Positions 21,454 through 32,102 of a DNA stretch of 64,000 bases are shown here, in pieces. The notes beneath the pieces are model-generated. The model worked only from the letters and a program-made list of their open reading frames with translations. It did no database searches and was not told the origin of the DNA. Every line of letters begins with the position of its first letter. Within the stretch, counting starts at the first letter, position 1. This stretch comes from Temnothorax longispinosus. Lineage: Eukaryota > Arthropoda > Insecta > Hymenoptera > Formicidae. The stretch is taken from the NCBI RefSeq assembly GCF_030848805.1, contig NC_092363.1:14478600-14542599 (forward strand), given 5' to 3'. Both the position numbers and the translations under genes were made by a program.

Positions 21454-21696
21454 AGCCCCTTGCACAATGCCAGGCAACAGGCAATAGGAACAGGAAATAA
21501 CCAAAAAATCGTTAATTACAACCTAAAAAATTCAAATGCTATGATTGGTTGGCAATAGGCAATAGGCACAGAATTTCCAACGTGACGGAAACTCTGTGTC
21601 TATTGCCTGTGTCACTGTTTATTCTGCATTTATACATGATTTCTTATTTCTATTCCCTGTTCCTATTGCCTGTTGCCTGGCATTGTGCAAGGGGCT
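21454..21696. mobile_element. 243-bp MITE, TAA target (copy 1)
   Basis: Terminal inverted repeats begin AGCCCCTTGCACAATGCCAG and extend ~38 bp. TAA flanks both ends (21451-21453, 21697-21699). A copy of exactly the same length lies inverted at 63613-63855 with the same TAA flanks. A 3-bp TAA target fits PIF/Harbinger-type MITEs. Confidence 0.9.
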
Positions 21697-21723
21697 TAAG
21701 GCCTACATTATTAGAAAACATTT

Positions 21724-22743
21724 TCAGGTCGTTAAAACACCGACACCTCTAAACGTGACAATAATATTATCCGTTTCAGTAAGGACGGATCTCCTCTCCA
21801 CGCTATCCCATTTGCGTCGATACATGCGTTCAAGACAGATAATACCGGACTTATCCTGAATTACCGACCACAGGTCTACTATCGACGAGAGCCAGTCAGA
21901 GATAACACCTCTGCTGATCATTGATCGTTGCTCCATATGGGCGTTCAGTCTCTTTGGATCAGGAAGTTTTTCAATAGTCTCTAAGGCAAAATTAGCATCA
22001 ATACAATCTTTGAATTCAGCCTCAGCAGTAAAGTGATTAAGCATAACCACCGACACAGGGCAAACCCGACATTCTGAAAGGATCATCCATATCTTGATTA
22101 AATTTCTACCTTTTCTGGAGGACGTTTGTTCGGGGAGGAGCCTCAGTGTAATTCTCGCCTTACTCCGGAAATTACCATCATATCTTGTCAACGTGGGGAG
22201 CGCGTGCTGCTGTGTACATTTTTTCAATACGAAACCGCATACCATAAACACTTCCTTGTCGGGCAGCGCGTGTGAAAGCACGTTGGTCACGAGCGCATCA
22301 CGTGATCGTGAGTCAGGGTCTATGTCGTCGTTATTATTTTCTTGATGCGTAGAGCAGGCAACGTCGTCAATATTCTTATTATTACTAGCCAGGGTCGCTT
22401 GTTTCAAAAAATTGCTTACTTGGGCGTCATTATTATTATCTACATTAACTAAATCTACATCCATAGCGGTGTCCGAAGAAATATCACTGACGTGAGGAGG
22501 GATATTGCGTCTCCTGTTAATTTCCTCTTCTCTCTGCTTCTTAGAAGAGGAGGTCTTGCGACCCCTCACCGTACTCCACTCAGATTTACCCGTATAATCC
22601 ACAGTCAAAAAATCCTTGACCGTTGAGTCAAACTCCTGTTCCGAGACACTGGTCTTCATCCTCTTATGAATCTGTCTTAGTGCCTCATCGTCCGATACCT
22701 ATGGGTTACCGAGCGTAAACTGCAGGTCGGCCAAATTTGCCAT
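21724..22743 (-). pseudogene. LINE ORF1 (gag-like) N-terminal part
   Basis: The start is ATG at 22743-22741 (MANLADLQFTLGNP), followed after 14 codons by an in-frame TAG at 22701-22699. The frame then stays open for >300 codons. The product has an Asn/Asp-rich linker, then a domain with KCTQQHALPTLTRYDG and ETDNIIVTFRGVGV at its end, which precedes the zinc knuckles in I-type ORF1. Coding breaks off at about 21735, where the MITE-containing block begins. Confidence 0.7.
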
Positions 22744-23100
22744 AACCGCACGCTTAAACAAGCTATAAAAATAAGCTCCCCCACCGAAAGGGGAGCACTA
22801 AAAATTAATAATTACGGGGACAGCCCCAGTGCGAAGAAACAATATCGAATCCCCAAAACGGTAAACCTATGTGCACTGTAACAGGAAAGAGAGAGCTCAG
22901 GATACTAAGCGGGACCAGCGCGAGAAAACACGTCCGTCGCATATGGCGTCTCAGACCGAACTCACCGGCGAGACACTACCGTCTTAGGTTAACTGACTGT
23001 CTGTGACAGCGCGTTGAACGCACTGTCTGCACTGCATTGCACTCAACTGCACTACGATACTAACGCCGCCAGCCGCCAGCCGCCAGTGTCGAAAAAGTGA
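22744..23100 (-). promoter_or_regulatory. Probable LINE 5' UTR/internal promoter region
   Basis: GC-rich sequence upstream of ORF1 with CCGCCAGCCGCCAGCCGCCAG (three 7-bp repeats near 23070) and a short hairpin GCTCCCC...GGGGAGC (22780-22796). No promoter motif can be proven. The start of the element lies at about 23060-23100. Confidence 0.4.
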
Positions 23101-23322
23101 AAGTGACATTTCTGATTATATATATATGTCATAAGACGTCGGCGTTAGGAGAAGTATCTTAATATTAAAATTTTCACATTTGGATTTTGCGTCGCAATAT
23201 CTCCGCTCGTAGGGCACGTAGCGGAATATTATAAGAGAAACCCCCCCCCCCCTAATTCGACCCCAAGCTATCGATCAAGCCTACGTTCACTCGTTATCGA
23301 GATCTCAACATCTCGAGCAACC

Positions 23323-23590
23323 CGTCGCGTCGCGTAAAAGAGTCACGGTCGGTCTCGCTCCGCGTATACTTGGCACGAGACACTACCGTGTCTCTTGATA
23401 TTTCAAAAAAATATATTAAATCTTTAAATTGCGCCAATTATAAACAGAATATATGTATATCATGCTTTGAAAAATTGTTGTGTATTTTAAAAAATAAAAC
23501 TCAAGTGGTATATATCTTTGTGTTCCCATTCAAGGATATCTTCCTATTCCAACCTATATAAGTGGTAGTAGCTTTAATTCTTCTTAATAA
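23323..23590. repeat. Dispersed repeat copies
   Basis: 23323-23385 repeats the GTCGCGTCGCGTAAAAGAGTC unit of 15391-15570. 23406-23590 is the partner of 4590-4775. A C11 run lies at 23241-23251. Confidence 0.6.
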
Positions 23591-24247
23591 AATTATAGGG
23601 TAACTCCGGTATTTACGCCGCGCAAAATTTTGTGCTTTATTAAATTTAATCAAAATTTTAGTACTTCATTTTGGGTGACCTCCTTTTGGACACGTAATGA
23701 TTCGACACCGCTTGATTAGACACGCACTATTGGACACGTAACTATTTAACACCGCACGATTCGACACCGCACGATTAGACACCGCACGATTGGACACCGC
23801 ATGATTCGATACCGCACAATTCGACGCGAACATTGCACGATTCGACACTGCACGATTCGGCACCGCACAATTCGACACGAACATTGCACGATTCGACACC
23901 GCACAATTCGACACCGCACTTTTCGACACGCACGATTTGACACCGCACGATTCGACACCGCACTTTTCGACACGCACGATTCGACACAGCACGATTCGTC
24001 ACCGCACGATTTGACACCGCACGATTCGACACGCACAATTCGACACCGCACGATTCGACACGCTCGATTCGACACCGCACGATTCGACACCGCACAATTC
24101 GACACCGCACGATTAGAAGCAAGAGCTAATATAAAAAATTAGAGAGTAACAGAACTCGCAAAGAAAGATAATAAATGAAAAACTATTACGTTTTTTTTAA
24201 TTGTGTTTATTTTTAATTTTATATATCATCATATACATAGTGTCTCA

Positions 24248-24537
24248 CGCGAGTTCCACGCTGCCTACCGGCGGAGGTGGATGCGGGAGGGGGGCCGAAG
24301 GCCTCCCTTGCACCCCCGCATGTGTGTGTGTGTATGCATATAACATCCACAATTTAATATAGTCAGGATAAACTAATAAAATAATCTATTAATTTATCCT
24401 GACTATCCTGACTATATTAAATTGTAGATGTTATGCATACACACACACACACACACACACGGGGGGGTGCGAGGGGGGGCCTTTGGCACCTCCTCCCCCG
24501 CACCCACCCCGCCGGTAGACAGCGTGGAACTCGCTTT
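24248..24537. repeat. Nested palindrome with GT/AC microsatellites
   Basis: GCGAGTTCCACGCTG and its complement close a ~285-bp hairpin with an axis near 24385, including matched (GT)n and (AC)n tracts and TATCCTGACTAT repeats. It sits in the core of the foldback element. Confidence 0.8.
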
Positions 24538-24637
24538 ACAACTTAAAGTACATGCTAAGTTGTAAAGCGAAATTATAAAGTACATGCATGGGGAGGAGGG
24601 TGCAGGGGAGCAAAATCCCCCCGCCCACGCATGTACT

Positions 24638-24709
24638 TAAACGAGCTTGTAAAGCGCGTCATAAACCCATGTGGCACCTCGTTTCGCGTGGAAAGTGTAT
24701 GCGTGAACT
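24638..24709 (+). repeat. Dispersed AAAGCGCG repeat (copy 1)
   Basis: CGAGCTTGTAAAGCGCGTCA followed by CCCATGTGGCACCTCG. Near-identical copy at 26103-26174; relatives at 45750-45825 and 56325-56710. Confidence 0.75.
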
Positions 24710-25265
24710 ATTTTGACATATAGAAAAAAATTTATATATATATGCAACGTAATTGGAGAAGTTGTTAGACCGATTCTATCAATTCTAACAATATAAATTA
24801 TTTACTGAAAAAGAAAATTAAAAACAGAAAAGGAAATAAAATATTTATAATTGTATCTTCTTTTTTCCTATTAGTTTTGATAATTTGTACAAAATTAACA
24901 ATAATAGAAAATAGAAATACCGAAGATTACGTAGAAGTTTGAAAACAAATAACAAATACTGTCCTTTCATTATCACGCATGTGTCAAAAAGATTTGATTA
25001 TTTTTTATTCGTGCGCGTATATTTTGAAAAAGGCTTTCTCCAACTTAACAGATTACTACTTACGCGATGCTATTAATCTACAAAAATTAAATTGTGTTGC
25101 CTAGGGATTTTTGTTAGTACCAACGTTATCCCCTCTACTTTTTCGGGAAACTGTCGTGTAACCGATTTTAACATTTAAAAACTCGATAATTATTGCGAAT
25201 GCCGTAAAATGGTAGGCGATTTTTATGTTAATCTCGACTCCTTCTACCTTTTGACAAGCGTTGGG
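24710..25265. other. Foldback core, no feature seen
   Basis: AT-rich unique sequence between the inner ends of the foldback arms. No ORF or RNA is recognised. Confidence 0.5.
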
Positions 25266-25779
25266 TAGTGCTTTGAGACACTACGTATATGATGACACTA
25301 TGTATATGATGATATATAAAATTAAAAATAAACGCAATTAAAAAGAACGTAATAATTTTTCATTTATTATCTTTCTTTGCGAGTTCTGTTACTCTCTAAT
25401 TTTTTATATCAGCTCTCGCTTCTAATCGTGCGGTGTCGAATCGTGCGGTGTCGAATCGAGCGTGTCGAATCGTGCGGTGTCGAATTGTGCGTGTCGAATC
25501 GTGCGGTGTCGAATCGTGCGGTGTCGAATCGTGCTGTGTCGAATCGTGCGTATCAAAAGGTGCGGTGTCGAATCGTGCAATGTTCGTGTCGAATCGTGCG
25601 GTGCCGAATCGTGCGGTGTCGAATCGTGCAATGTTCGCGTCGAATTGTGCGGTGTCGAATCATGCGGTGTCCAATCGTGCAGTATTGAATCATGCGGTGT
25701 CGAATCGTGCGGTGTTCAATAGTTACGTGTCCAAAAGTGCGTGTCTAATCAAGCGGTGTCGAATCGTTACGTGTCCAAA

Positions 25780-26234
25780 CGGGATACGCTCAATGATACT
25801 TACAGCGCTGAAAGCGTCAAAACGAACGCGAACGCAGCCACAGAACTCCGTTTTTCTGGAGCTAAAGAGCCAGTTAGATAAAAGAGAAGGGGAATATCAC
25901 GTGGTATCAGGCAGCTATTTTGTCGACGAGTAGTAGCTATATATATTACTCGGTTGCGCTTCTCTCTTTATATAGGACTCTATTCCACGTCAATGAGTCC
26001 TGGTATACATGATGCGACCCGAGTTGGTTTGAGTCGCAAATCGAAAACGCCATTAGTCGATAGTCGATCATCTGTGTGAATATTTGTGGCGATATACAAT
26101 AAACGAGCTTGTAAAGCGCGCCACGAACCCATGTGGCACCTCGTTTCGCGTGTGGAAAGTGTATGCATGAACTATATTTCGACATATAATTAGTTATATT
26201 TATGCTTTCCCCAATACTCAAAATAGCTGCTATA
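25780..26234. other. Spacer with one dispersed repeat
   Basis: Nothing coding is supported. 26103-26174 repeats 24638-24709. Confidence 0.5.
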
Positions 26235-26238
26235 TTTT

Positions 26239-26355
26239 CCAAACTTTTTTTGTTAATAACTTTTTAACGAATAACGAGCGACGGCTAAAACCTTTTGAAG
26301 GTCACTCGGGGTCATGACCTTGACAACATATATCAAGGTCATTGAAATCGGTGAG
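26239..26355 (+). repeat. Dispersed ~115-bp repeat (copy R1)
   Basis: Contains ACGAGCGACGGCTAAAACC and GACCTTGACAACATATATCA. Other copies are at 56721-56837 (direct), 56841-56985 (direct, diverged) and 56022-56155 (inverted). Confidence 0.85.
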
Positions 26356-27349
26356 GTTGTAACCGAACGATACGTAATCGGGCTACGGGGTACGCGATTT
26401 TGTCCTCTAAGTCATCGGTCGCCACTCGGTTTAACCTTAAACTACCGAGAAGGTAGGTATTCGTAATGCAAACGACACTAAAGTTGAACAATTTGTTTAA
26501 ACAATTTTATTTTTTCATCCCGCCACGGGTGCCTCGTCAGCATCGCCTGTGCTCAAGATACCGCTAGGTATGACCTTGATCGGCCAGCCAGGGATACCGG
26601 TTGTCGCGACAACCGCTTGATCAGGTATATATATACGTCTATCTCCTTAACCCTTTCACTTTTTAGATTCCCGTCACGGGTGCCTCCTCTGTGTTGCTCT
26701 GCGAGCCCGTATCAGACTACCGACTGCGAAGGCCGACCCGACTGCCGATCGCGACTGCCGACTCTAATCGGTCAATCACATTTTCTCAATCTGTCACCGA
26801 TAGTCGCTGATGCTGACTGATCGTATTAAGAGAATTTTAAGGCATCAATGTTACCGAAAAGAAAGTATTCCTTTCAAAATATGCAAAATTTAAAAAAACG
26901 AAAGAAACTTATTGTTCTTCTATGTTTCGTGGTTATAATAGAAGAAATCATCCAATATAAAAAGCAAAAGTTATGGGTAAAACCATGGATAGCACGGAGG
27001 CAAGAACAAGGAATACATCACAACCTTTTAGAGTTAAATCTTGAAGATCCAAACAAATTTCGCAGGTATTTTAAAATTAAAAAATTAAACATTTTAGGTA
27101 TTATAACTTATAAGAGTAGACGTGATATAAAATTCTTGTTTTCATTTTGAACAGATGTTTGAGAATGGACACTGCCACCTTTGAGGAGCTTCTTCATAAA
27201 GTTGCACCTTTAATTATGAAACAAAATACTCATCTGAGAAAAAGTATCCCACCAGCAGAGAGATTATCTCTTACTCTGAGACATCTTGCCACAGGTATTT
27301 ATTCTCACCAAATGAAATATATTACTTCTCTTAATGTGAATGGTTATAC

Positions 27350-27599
27350 TGATGAGACTATGGATTGTGGAGTGGAGAGAAGAGAAACTCGTAATTGTAC
27401 ATACAATATACTTCGCGTTCCTTTATTGAAAACTAATATCGTGGATACGTTACAAAAACGACTTCTGTCGGTTACCGTCGTGCAGCGACTCGAAGTAACA
27501 TGTGCGATCGCGAGACTCGCTACCTCTCCTCTGCCGCGCTCGGCAATATTCGGATACGCTCGTGCGCCTACGCGCTAAACGCGACGACCTGCCTCAATA
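27350..27599 (-). repeat. Copia 1 3' LTR
   Basis: On the minus strand it starts TATTGAGGCAGG and ends CCTCATCA. The first dinucleotide is TA rather than the usual TG. It contains the last codons of gag-pol. Confidence 0.9.
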
Positions 27600-30500
27600 C
27601 TTCCGCCGTCGAAGCGTTTTGCATACAAACCGAGACTAGTGTACAGCTTACTAAACCTATCCCTTGGAAGTGCCTTTGTAAATATATCAGCTAATTGCAC
27701 TTCAGTGGGTACGAACTTTACTTCTATTTCGCGATTTTCGACTTGTTCCCGAATATAATGATATTTGATATCAATATGTTTGGTTCTCTTGTGGAACTCC
27801 GGGTTCCTAATAAGTCGTATCGCGCTCTGGTTATCGATACACAAAATTGTCGGTTTATCTTGCTTAAATCCGACGCCTGAGAGCAGCTTCCGAAGCCACA
27901 CTGCCTCTTTTGCCGCGGTAGCCGCTGCTACATATTCCGCCTCGGTCGTGCTAAGTGACACCAATTTCTGTCGCTGAGACGACCATGTTACTATCCCGCC
28001 TGCTATGAGAAACGCGTATCCGGTCGTGGATCTGCGCGTTTCAACGTCGCTCGCAAAATCTGCGTCCGAGTACCCGACTAGATTGATTCCTGACTCGTCC
28101 GCGCGAAACTCAATACCAATATCTACGGTCTTGACTAAGTACGACAAGATTCGTTTGACCGCCTGCCAATGACTCTCGTCGTGATTGTTTAAATATTTGC
28201 TTACTATGTTCACCGAATACGCTATATCGGGACGCGTTACAACTGTGAGAAACAATAACGAACCGACAGCTTCCCGATACGGAACTGACCACTGCCTCTT
28301 TTCGTCTTTCTCTACCGGATACAAAATAGTATGGGGATCTGCCGGTACAGATACCCCTTTCGCCTGGCTCATTCCGAACCGCTCCAGAATCTTTGTCGCG
28401 TACGCTGTTTGATGTATAAACATCGATCTCGATTCTCTATCGCGACAGATCTGCATCCCGACGAACGTGCTACAATCTCCGAGAGTGATTTCGAACGTTT
28501 CGCTTAACAACTCGATTATCTTTTCGATCACTTTTCTCGACTTTGCGACTACAATTCCGTCGTCCACAAACAGCGCAATAATCACTATCTGATTCTCGTA
28601 CATCCCGACGAAAATACATTTATCCGCGTCTATTTCCGTTAGATTGAACCGTTTTAACACCTCTTTAACCTTAAGGTTCCAGCATCGCGGCGCTTGCTTC
28701 AACCCGTAAAGCGATTTTATTAACCGGCACACGACACTTTTCCGGTTCTCTTCTTTCTCGTCCGTTCGAAGTCCACTGGGAATCTCCATCCGGATGTCCT
28801 CTTCCAGAATACCGTGCAGAAAAGCAGTTTGAACATCAAACTGTGCCGTCTCAAGGTCCTCTTGTGTAATAATTGCGAGCAATACTCGAAGCGAGTCGTA
28901 CCTCACAACTGGCGAGAACGTCTCCGAGTAATCTATCCCTTCTCGCTGCTTGAAGCCTCGAGCACACAGGCGAGCTTTATATCTTAGCACGCTTCCAGCA
29001 TCTGTGTCTCGTAGAACCTTGAAGACCCATCGTGAGTCGATCGTCTTGCCGCCAGGAGTCCTCGGAACAATCTCCCACGTCTTATTCTTCTCGTGTGCCT
29101 GGAGTTCTTCTTCGATTGCTTCCGCCCATTGAATTGCTTCCGGACTCGACATCGCTTCTTTGTATGTCGTTGGAGTGCTGTGTTCAATACACAACGCATA
29201 TCTCGATGGCGTTTGAATCGTGTTTCGATCTCGCAGCATTCTCGGCGAGACCGCTTTTTGCTCCGCTTGACTTCGGCCGGCCTTCTTAGCGTCTCCTCCT
29301 CGATCTCTTTCCGCTCTCGTATTCTCGGCAGCCACTTCGTCAACTTCATCTTCAACGATGGCTCCGTCAAGAACTTCCTCGTCTGGATCCTTGGCTTCTT
29401 CTTCTTCTTCGCTTTCGTCGCTTCCTGGTAACTTAAACTCGGCTTCAGACCCGGAAACTCTCGATGCCTCCTTGTTTCCTTCTTCATCGAAAACAACATG
29501 TCTTGATACAGAGACTACCTTCCTCACTGGATCGTATAGTCTGTAATTCGATGACTCGCTGTCATAGCCGACCATAACCAGCTTCTGCGCACGTGCGTCG
29601 AACTTAGTCGTTTTCCCTTTTGGTACGTATGCGAACGCATTCGACCCGAAAACTCGTGCATGCCGAAGATCCGGCTTCTTGCCCGTCCATTGCTCGAACG
29701 GTGTTCGGCTTCCGCCGTTTCTTGATTCTCCCGTCCGATTCAACATATACACCGCTGTAGCTGTCGCTTCTGCCCACAACTGTGTCGGGAGCTCCTTTGC
29801 CTGCAACATCGTCCTCGCTGCTTCAACAATCGTCCGATTGTCTCTCTCGGCTCTCCCGTTTTGTTCGGGCGTATACGGCGCTGTCGTCTCCAGTGTGATT
29901 CCTCGAGTCTTTAGATACTTGGCCATTTTCTCGTTTCGGTACTCTCTCCCGTTATCCGTACGCAGGGTTCGCATCGCGCGACCGAATTTATTTGCAATCA
30001 GTCGCTCGAACTCCTGAAAACATTCATACACGTCAGATTTGTGACGAATGAAATAGACGTACCGGAATCCAGTTGCCTCGTCCTTGAACAACACGTAGAA
30101 TCGTGCGCCTCCTAGTGACTCCACCGGTATTGGCCCGCAAACATCGCTGTGGATTACCGCTCCTGGCACTCTAGATTTCTCTCTTGATTCTTTCCTGAAC
30201 GGCAGTTTGTGAAGCTTACCCATCTGGCACGCTTCGCAGAAGAATTCAGCTGCATTCTTCACGTTGACTCCGTCCACGAGCCTGCGATTCACCAGCTCAA
30301 CCAGAGCTCTCTTGTGAATATGTCCAAGCCTCTCGTGCCACAGTTTGAGATCCCTCGCCGTCACGTTCACTTCGAGCTCAGCCCTCGGTCTTCTGAACAG
30401 CATCCGATACAAGCCATTTTCTTGTTTGATTCCAGTGGCAACTGTAGCGGCTCCTCGCAACACGTCCACCCCATCATCCTTAAAAACGACTTGAAAGCCC

Positions 30501-31654
30501 TTACTTGTGCATGTTCCAACCGAGAACAGATTTCGAGTAACTCGCGGTACATAGAGAACATTCTCGATAATTCCGCTCTGCCATTCGCCGCATACGAGCT
30601 TATCTATTCGTACATTACCGACGCCGGCTACCTCGCAGATGCCATCGTCTCCGAGCATGACAGACTCCCCAGTTACCGGCCGCAGATCCTCGATCCAGTC
30701 ACGCCTCGATGTCACATGTTCCGACGCACCACTGTCGGTAATCCAGACATCTCTCTTATCGGCTTCTCGTAACTGCCTCAACTGCTCGACCGACGGTTGT
30801 TGCTGTCGTCTACTGCTCGCCGCACCTGTTCCTCTGTGTTTTCGTCTCGCGTCTAATACAAACGCACAACTGTTCGACTGACCTTTACTTTTGTCCTCGT
30901 TCTTCTGTTTATCACATTGACTCGCGTAATGCCCTCGTTCCTGACACCGGTAGCACTCTATGTTTTTCTTCGGCTTCCTTCTCCTTTTGTCCTTGTCGTT
31001 ACCCTTGGCATTCGCTTTCTTCGTGACCGCTAGCGCGCTCGTCGAATCCTCTTCTTTGTCGAAATTCGAATCTTCGCGTATCAACCGCTCCAACAGATTC
31101 GCAATCGTTTGACGCTGTGGATCGACACTGTCCCACGCTGTCTTGAAGACATTAAATTTTGTCGTCAAGCTCGACAAAATCTTTGCGATTACTGCTGCCT
31201 CCGATATCGGCTCGCCTAGATCCCGCAACTGTCTTGCCATGTTCTGTATGGCACTTACGTGCTGGATCACTGAGTCCGACGTCTGCATTTTATACGCGTA
31301 AAAACGCTGCGTTAATGCACCCACATTTGAGGCCGATTTTTGCTCGTGCAGGGTCATCAGCTTCTTCCACATCTCGAACGCTGTGGTACAGACAAGCACA
31401 CTATTCACTTGATCATCTTCCATCGCTGACGCAATAATCGCCGTAGCCTTGGCGTTATCCTTCACCCACGTTTTCATCGCTGTCGCATTCGCGTTATCAG
31501 ATCGTTGTCTCGTTCCGTCGACTACGTCGAAAATCTGATTCGCCATTAGTATGGCGGTGATCTGGAATTTCCACGCCTGATAATTCTTGCCGTCGAACCG
31601 CTTCACGGATCGCACTAGATTATCGTCCGGCATTTCCGATCTTTTTGCGTACAC
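27575..31654 (-). CDS. Copia gag-pol polyprotein, intact
   Basis: 1,359 codons in one frame. In order: a UBN2-type gag (FDGKNYQAWKFQI), the CCHC knuckle CYRCQERGHYASQC, protease with DSGASEHVTS, the GAG-pre-integrase motif LWHERLGHIHKRALVEL, integrase with HSDVCGP, TDNGREY and PEQNGRAERDN (D, D, E), reverse transcriptase with KARLCARGFKQREGIDY and LFVDDGIVV, and RNase H with SDADFASDVETRRSTTG and TEAEYVA. The length is normal for Copia. The first ATG is at 31654, and MPDD seven codons on is the start shared with the second copy. The stop lies a few codons inside the 3' LTR. Integrase, RT and RNase H catalytic residues are all present. Confidence 0.95.
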   Translation of the reverse strand: MYAKRSEMPDDNLVRSVKRFDGKNYQAWKFQITAILMANQIFDVVDGTRQRSDNANATAMKTWVKDNAKATAIIASAMEDDQVNSVLVCTTAFEMWKKLMTLHEQKSASNVGALTQRFYAYKMQTSDSVIQHVSAIQNMARQLRDLGEPISEAAVIAKILSSLTTKFNVFKTAWDSVDPQRQTIANLLERLIREDSNFDKEEDSTSALAVTKKANAKGNDKDKRRRKPKKNIECYRCQERGHYASQCDKQKNEDKSKGQSNSCAFVLDARRKHRGTGAASSRRQQQPSVEQLRQLREADKRDVWITDSGASEHVTSRRDWIEDLRPVTGESVMLGDDGICEVAGVGNVRIDKLVCGEWQSGIIENVLYVPRVTRNLFSVGTCTSKGFQVVFKDDGVDVLRGAATVATGIKQENGLYRMLFRRPRAELEVNVTARDLKLWHERLGHIHKRALVELVNRRLVDGVNVKNAAEFFCEACQMGKLHKLPFRKESREKSRVPGAVIHSDVCGPIPVESLGGARFYVLFKDEATGFRYVYFIRHKSDVYECFQEFERLIANKFGRAMRTLRTDNGREYRNEKMAKYLKTRGITLETTAPYTPEQNGRAERDNRTIVEAARTMLQAKELPTQLWAEATATAVYMLNRTGESRNGGSRTPFEQWTGKKPDLRHARVFGSNAFAYVPKGKTTKFDARAQKLVMVGYDSESSNYRLYDPVRKVVSVSRHVVFDEEGNKEASRVSGSEAEFKLPGSDESEEEEEAKDPDEEVLDGAIVEDEVDEVAAENTRAERDRGGDAKKAGRSQAEQKAVSPRMLRDRNTIQTPSRYALCIEHSTPTTYKEAMSSPEAIQWAEAIEEELQAHEKNKTWEIVPRTPGGKTIDSRWVFKVLRDTDAGSVLRYKARLCARGFKQREGIDYSETFSPVVRYDSLRVLLAIITQEDLETAQFDVQTAFLHGILEEDIRMEIPSGLRTDEKEENRKSVVCRLIKSLYGLKQAPRCWNLKVKEVLKRFNLTEIDADKCIFVGMYENQIVIIALFVDDGIVVAKSRKVIEKIIELLSETFEITLGDCSTFVGMQICRDRESRSMFIHQTAYATKILERFGMSQAKGVSVPADPHTILYPVEKDEKRQWSVPYREAVGSLLFLTVVTRPDIAYSVNIVSKYLNNHDESHWQAVKRILSYLVKTVDIGIEFRADESGINLVGYSDADFASDVETRRSTTGYAFLIAGGIVTWSSQRQKLVSLSTTEAEYVAAATAAKEAVWLRKLLSGVGFKQDKPTILCIDNQSAIRLIRNPEFHKRTKHIDIKYHYIREQVENREIEVKFVPTEVQLADIFTKALPRDRFSKLYTSLGLYAKRFDGGSIEAGRRV

Positions 31655-31852
31655 TCCCGGAACTCAAAATATTCGCTCGACGTCCTCGCCACTCGATATT
31701 GTCTCTGACCTCTCTCCACGAACTCTTTCGATTTCGTGATCACTTGGAAAAACACGACTTCGCCACGTGCCTTGCTCGCACGCCGTACGGTCGACTTGCC
31801 ACGCTTTTCACGAACGCGAATTCTCTCTCACTCGTGACCTGGGCCCATAACC

Positions 31853-32102
31853 TGATGAGGCTATGGATTGTGGAGTGGAGAGAAGAGAAACTCGTAATTG
31901 TACATACAATATACTTCGCGTTCCTTTATTGAAAACTAATATTGTGGATACGTTACAAAAACGACTTCTGTCGGTTACCGTCGTGCAGCGACTCGAAGTA
32001 ACATGCGCGATCGCGAGACTCGCTACCTCTCCTCTGCCGCGCTCGGCAATATTCGGATACGCTCGTGCGCCTACGCGCTAAACGCAACGACCTGCCTCAA
32101 TA
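31853..32102 (-). repeat. Copia 1 5' LTR
   Basis: Same ends as the 3' LTR, four differences, all transitions. It is followed at once by the tRNA-Met-type primer-binding site. Confidence 0.9.

Larger units (their letters stand above)
15700..23100 (-). mobile_element. Degraded I-type non-LTR retrotransposon
   Basis: The element reads right to left: 5' region (about 22744-23100), gag-like ORF1 (from 22743) with zinc knuckles near 20850, then ORF2 (about 20068-15801) with apurinic endonuclease, reverse transcriptase, RNase H and a C-terminal CCHC. RNase H plus endonuclease places it in the I superfamily. It carries a solo LTR (16399-17086) and an ~850-bp insertion block containing a MITE (21454-21696). 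Frameshifts and a stop in both ORFs make it inactive. The outer boundaries are approximate, and I could not find a target duplication. Confidence 0.8.
23685..25779. mobile_element. Foldback element with minisatellite arms
   Basis: The terminal inverted repeats run 23685 to about 24250 and about 25270 to 25779. The outer ~420 bp of each is a tandem array of a ~14-16-bp unit, CGACACCGCACGATT, with short and long variants. The inner part is a unique ~130-bp stretch. The ends read TTTGGACACGTAA and TTACGTGTCCAAA. This architecture matches foldback elements such as Drosophila FB and Galileo. No transposase ORF is present. Cysteine- and Arg-rich ORFs here are translations of the repeat. Confidence 0.85.
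27350..32102 (-). mobile_element. Copia LTR retrotransposon 1, complete
   Basis: The 250-bp LTRs (27350-27599 and 31853-32102) are about 98% identical, with four transitions by eye. The 5-bp target duplication TATAC lies at 27345-27349 and 32103-32107. The primer-binding site at 31839-31852 (GGTTATGGGCCCAG on the minus strand) complements the anticodon arm of initiator tRNA-Met, as in Drosophila copia. A purine tract GACGGCGGAAG precedes the 3' LTR. The single gag-pol ORF is open throughout, so this copy may still be active. It lies in an intron of the Harbinger transposase, in the opposite orientation. Confidence 0.95.

Noticed and set aside
23690..24115. CRISPR array
   Set aside because: Repeats are direct and contiguous with variable unit length, with no unique spacers, and the context is eukaryotic transposon DNA.
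23666..24142. Cys/Arg/Ser-rich ORFs reading SNRAVSNRAV or CRIVRCRIVRC
   Set aside because: They are translations of the ~15-bp minisatellite of the foldback arms, open in several frames on both strands.
25377..25933. Mirror ORFs of the same type, including a 166-codon one
   Set aside because: Same minisatellite, inverted; the extra C-terminal residues show no recognisable family.
28984..30772. ORFs of 171-187 codons overlapping Copia 1
   Set aside because: Shadows of the intact gag-pol frame.
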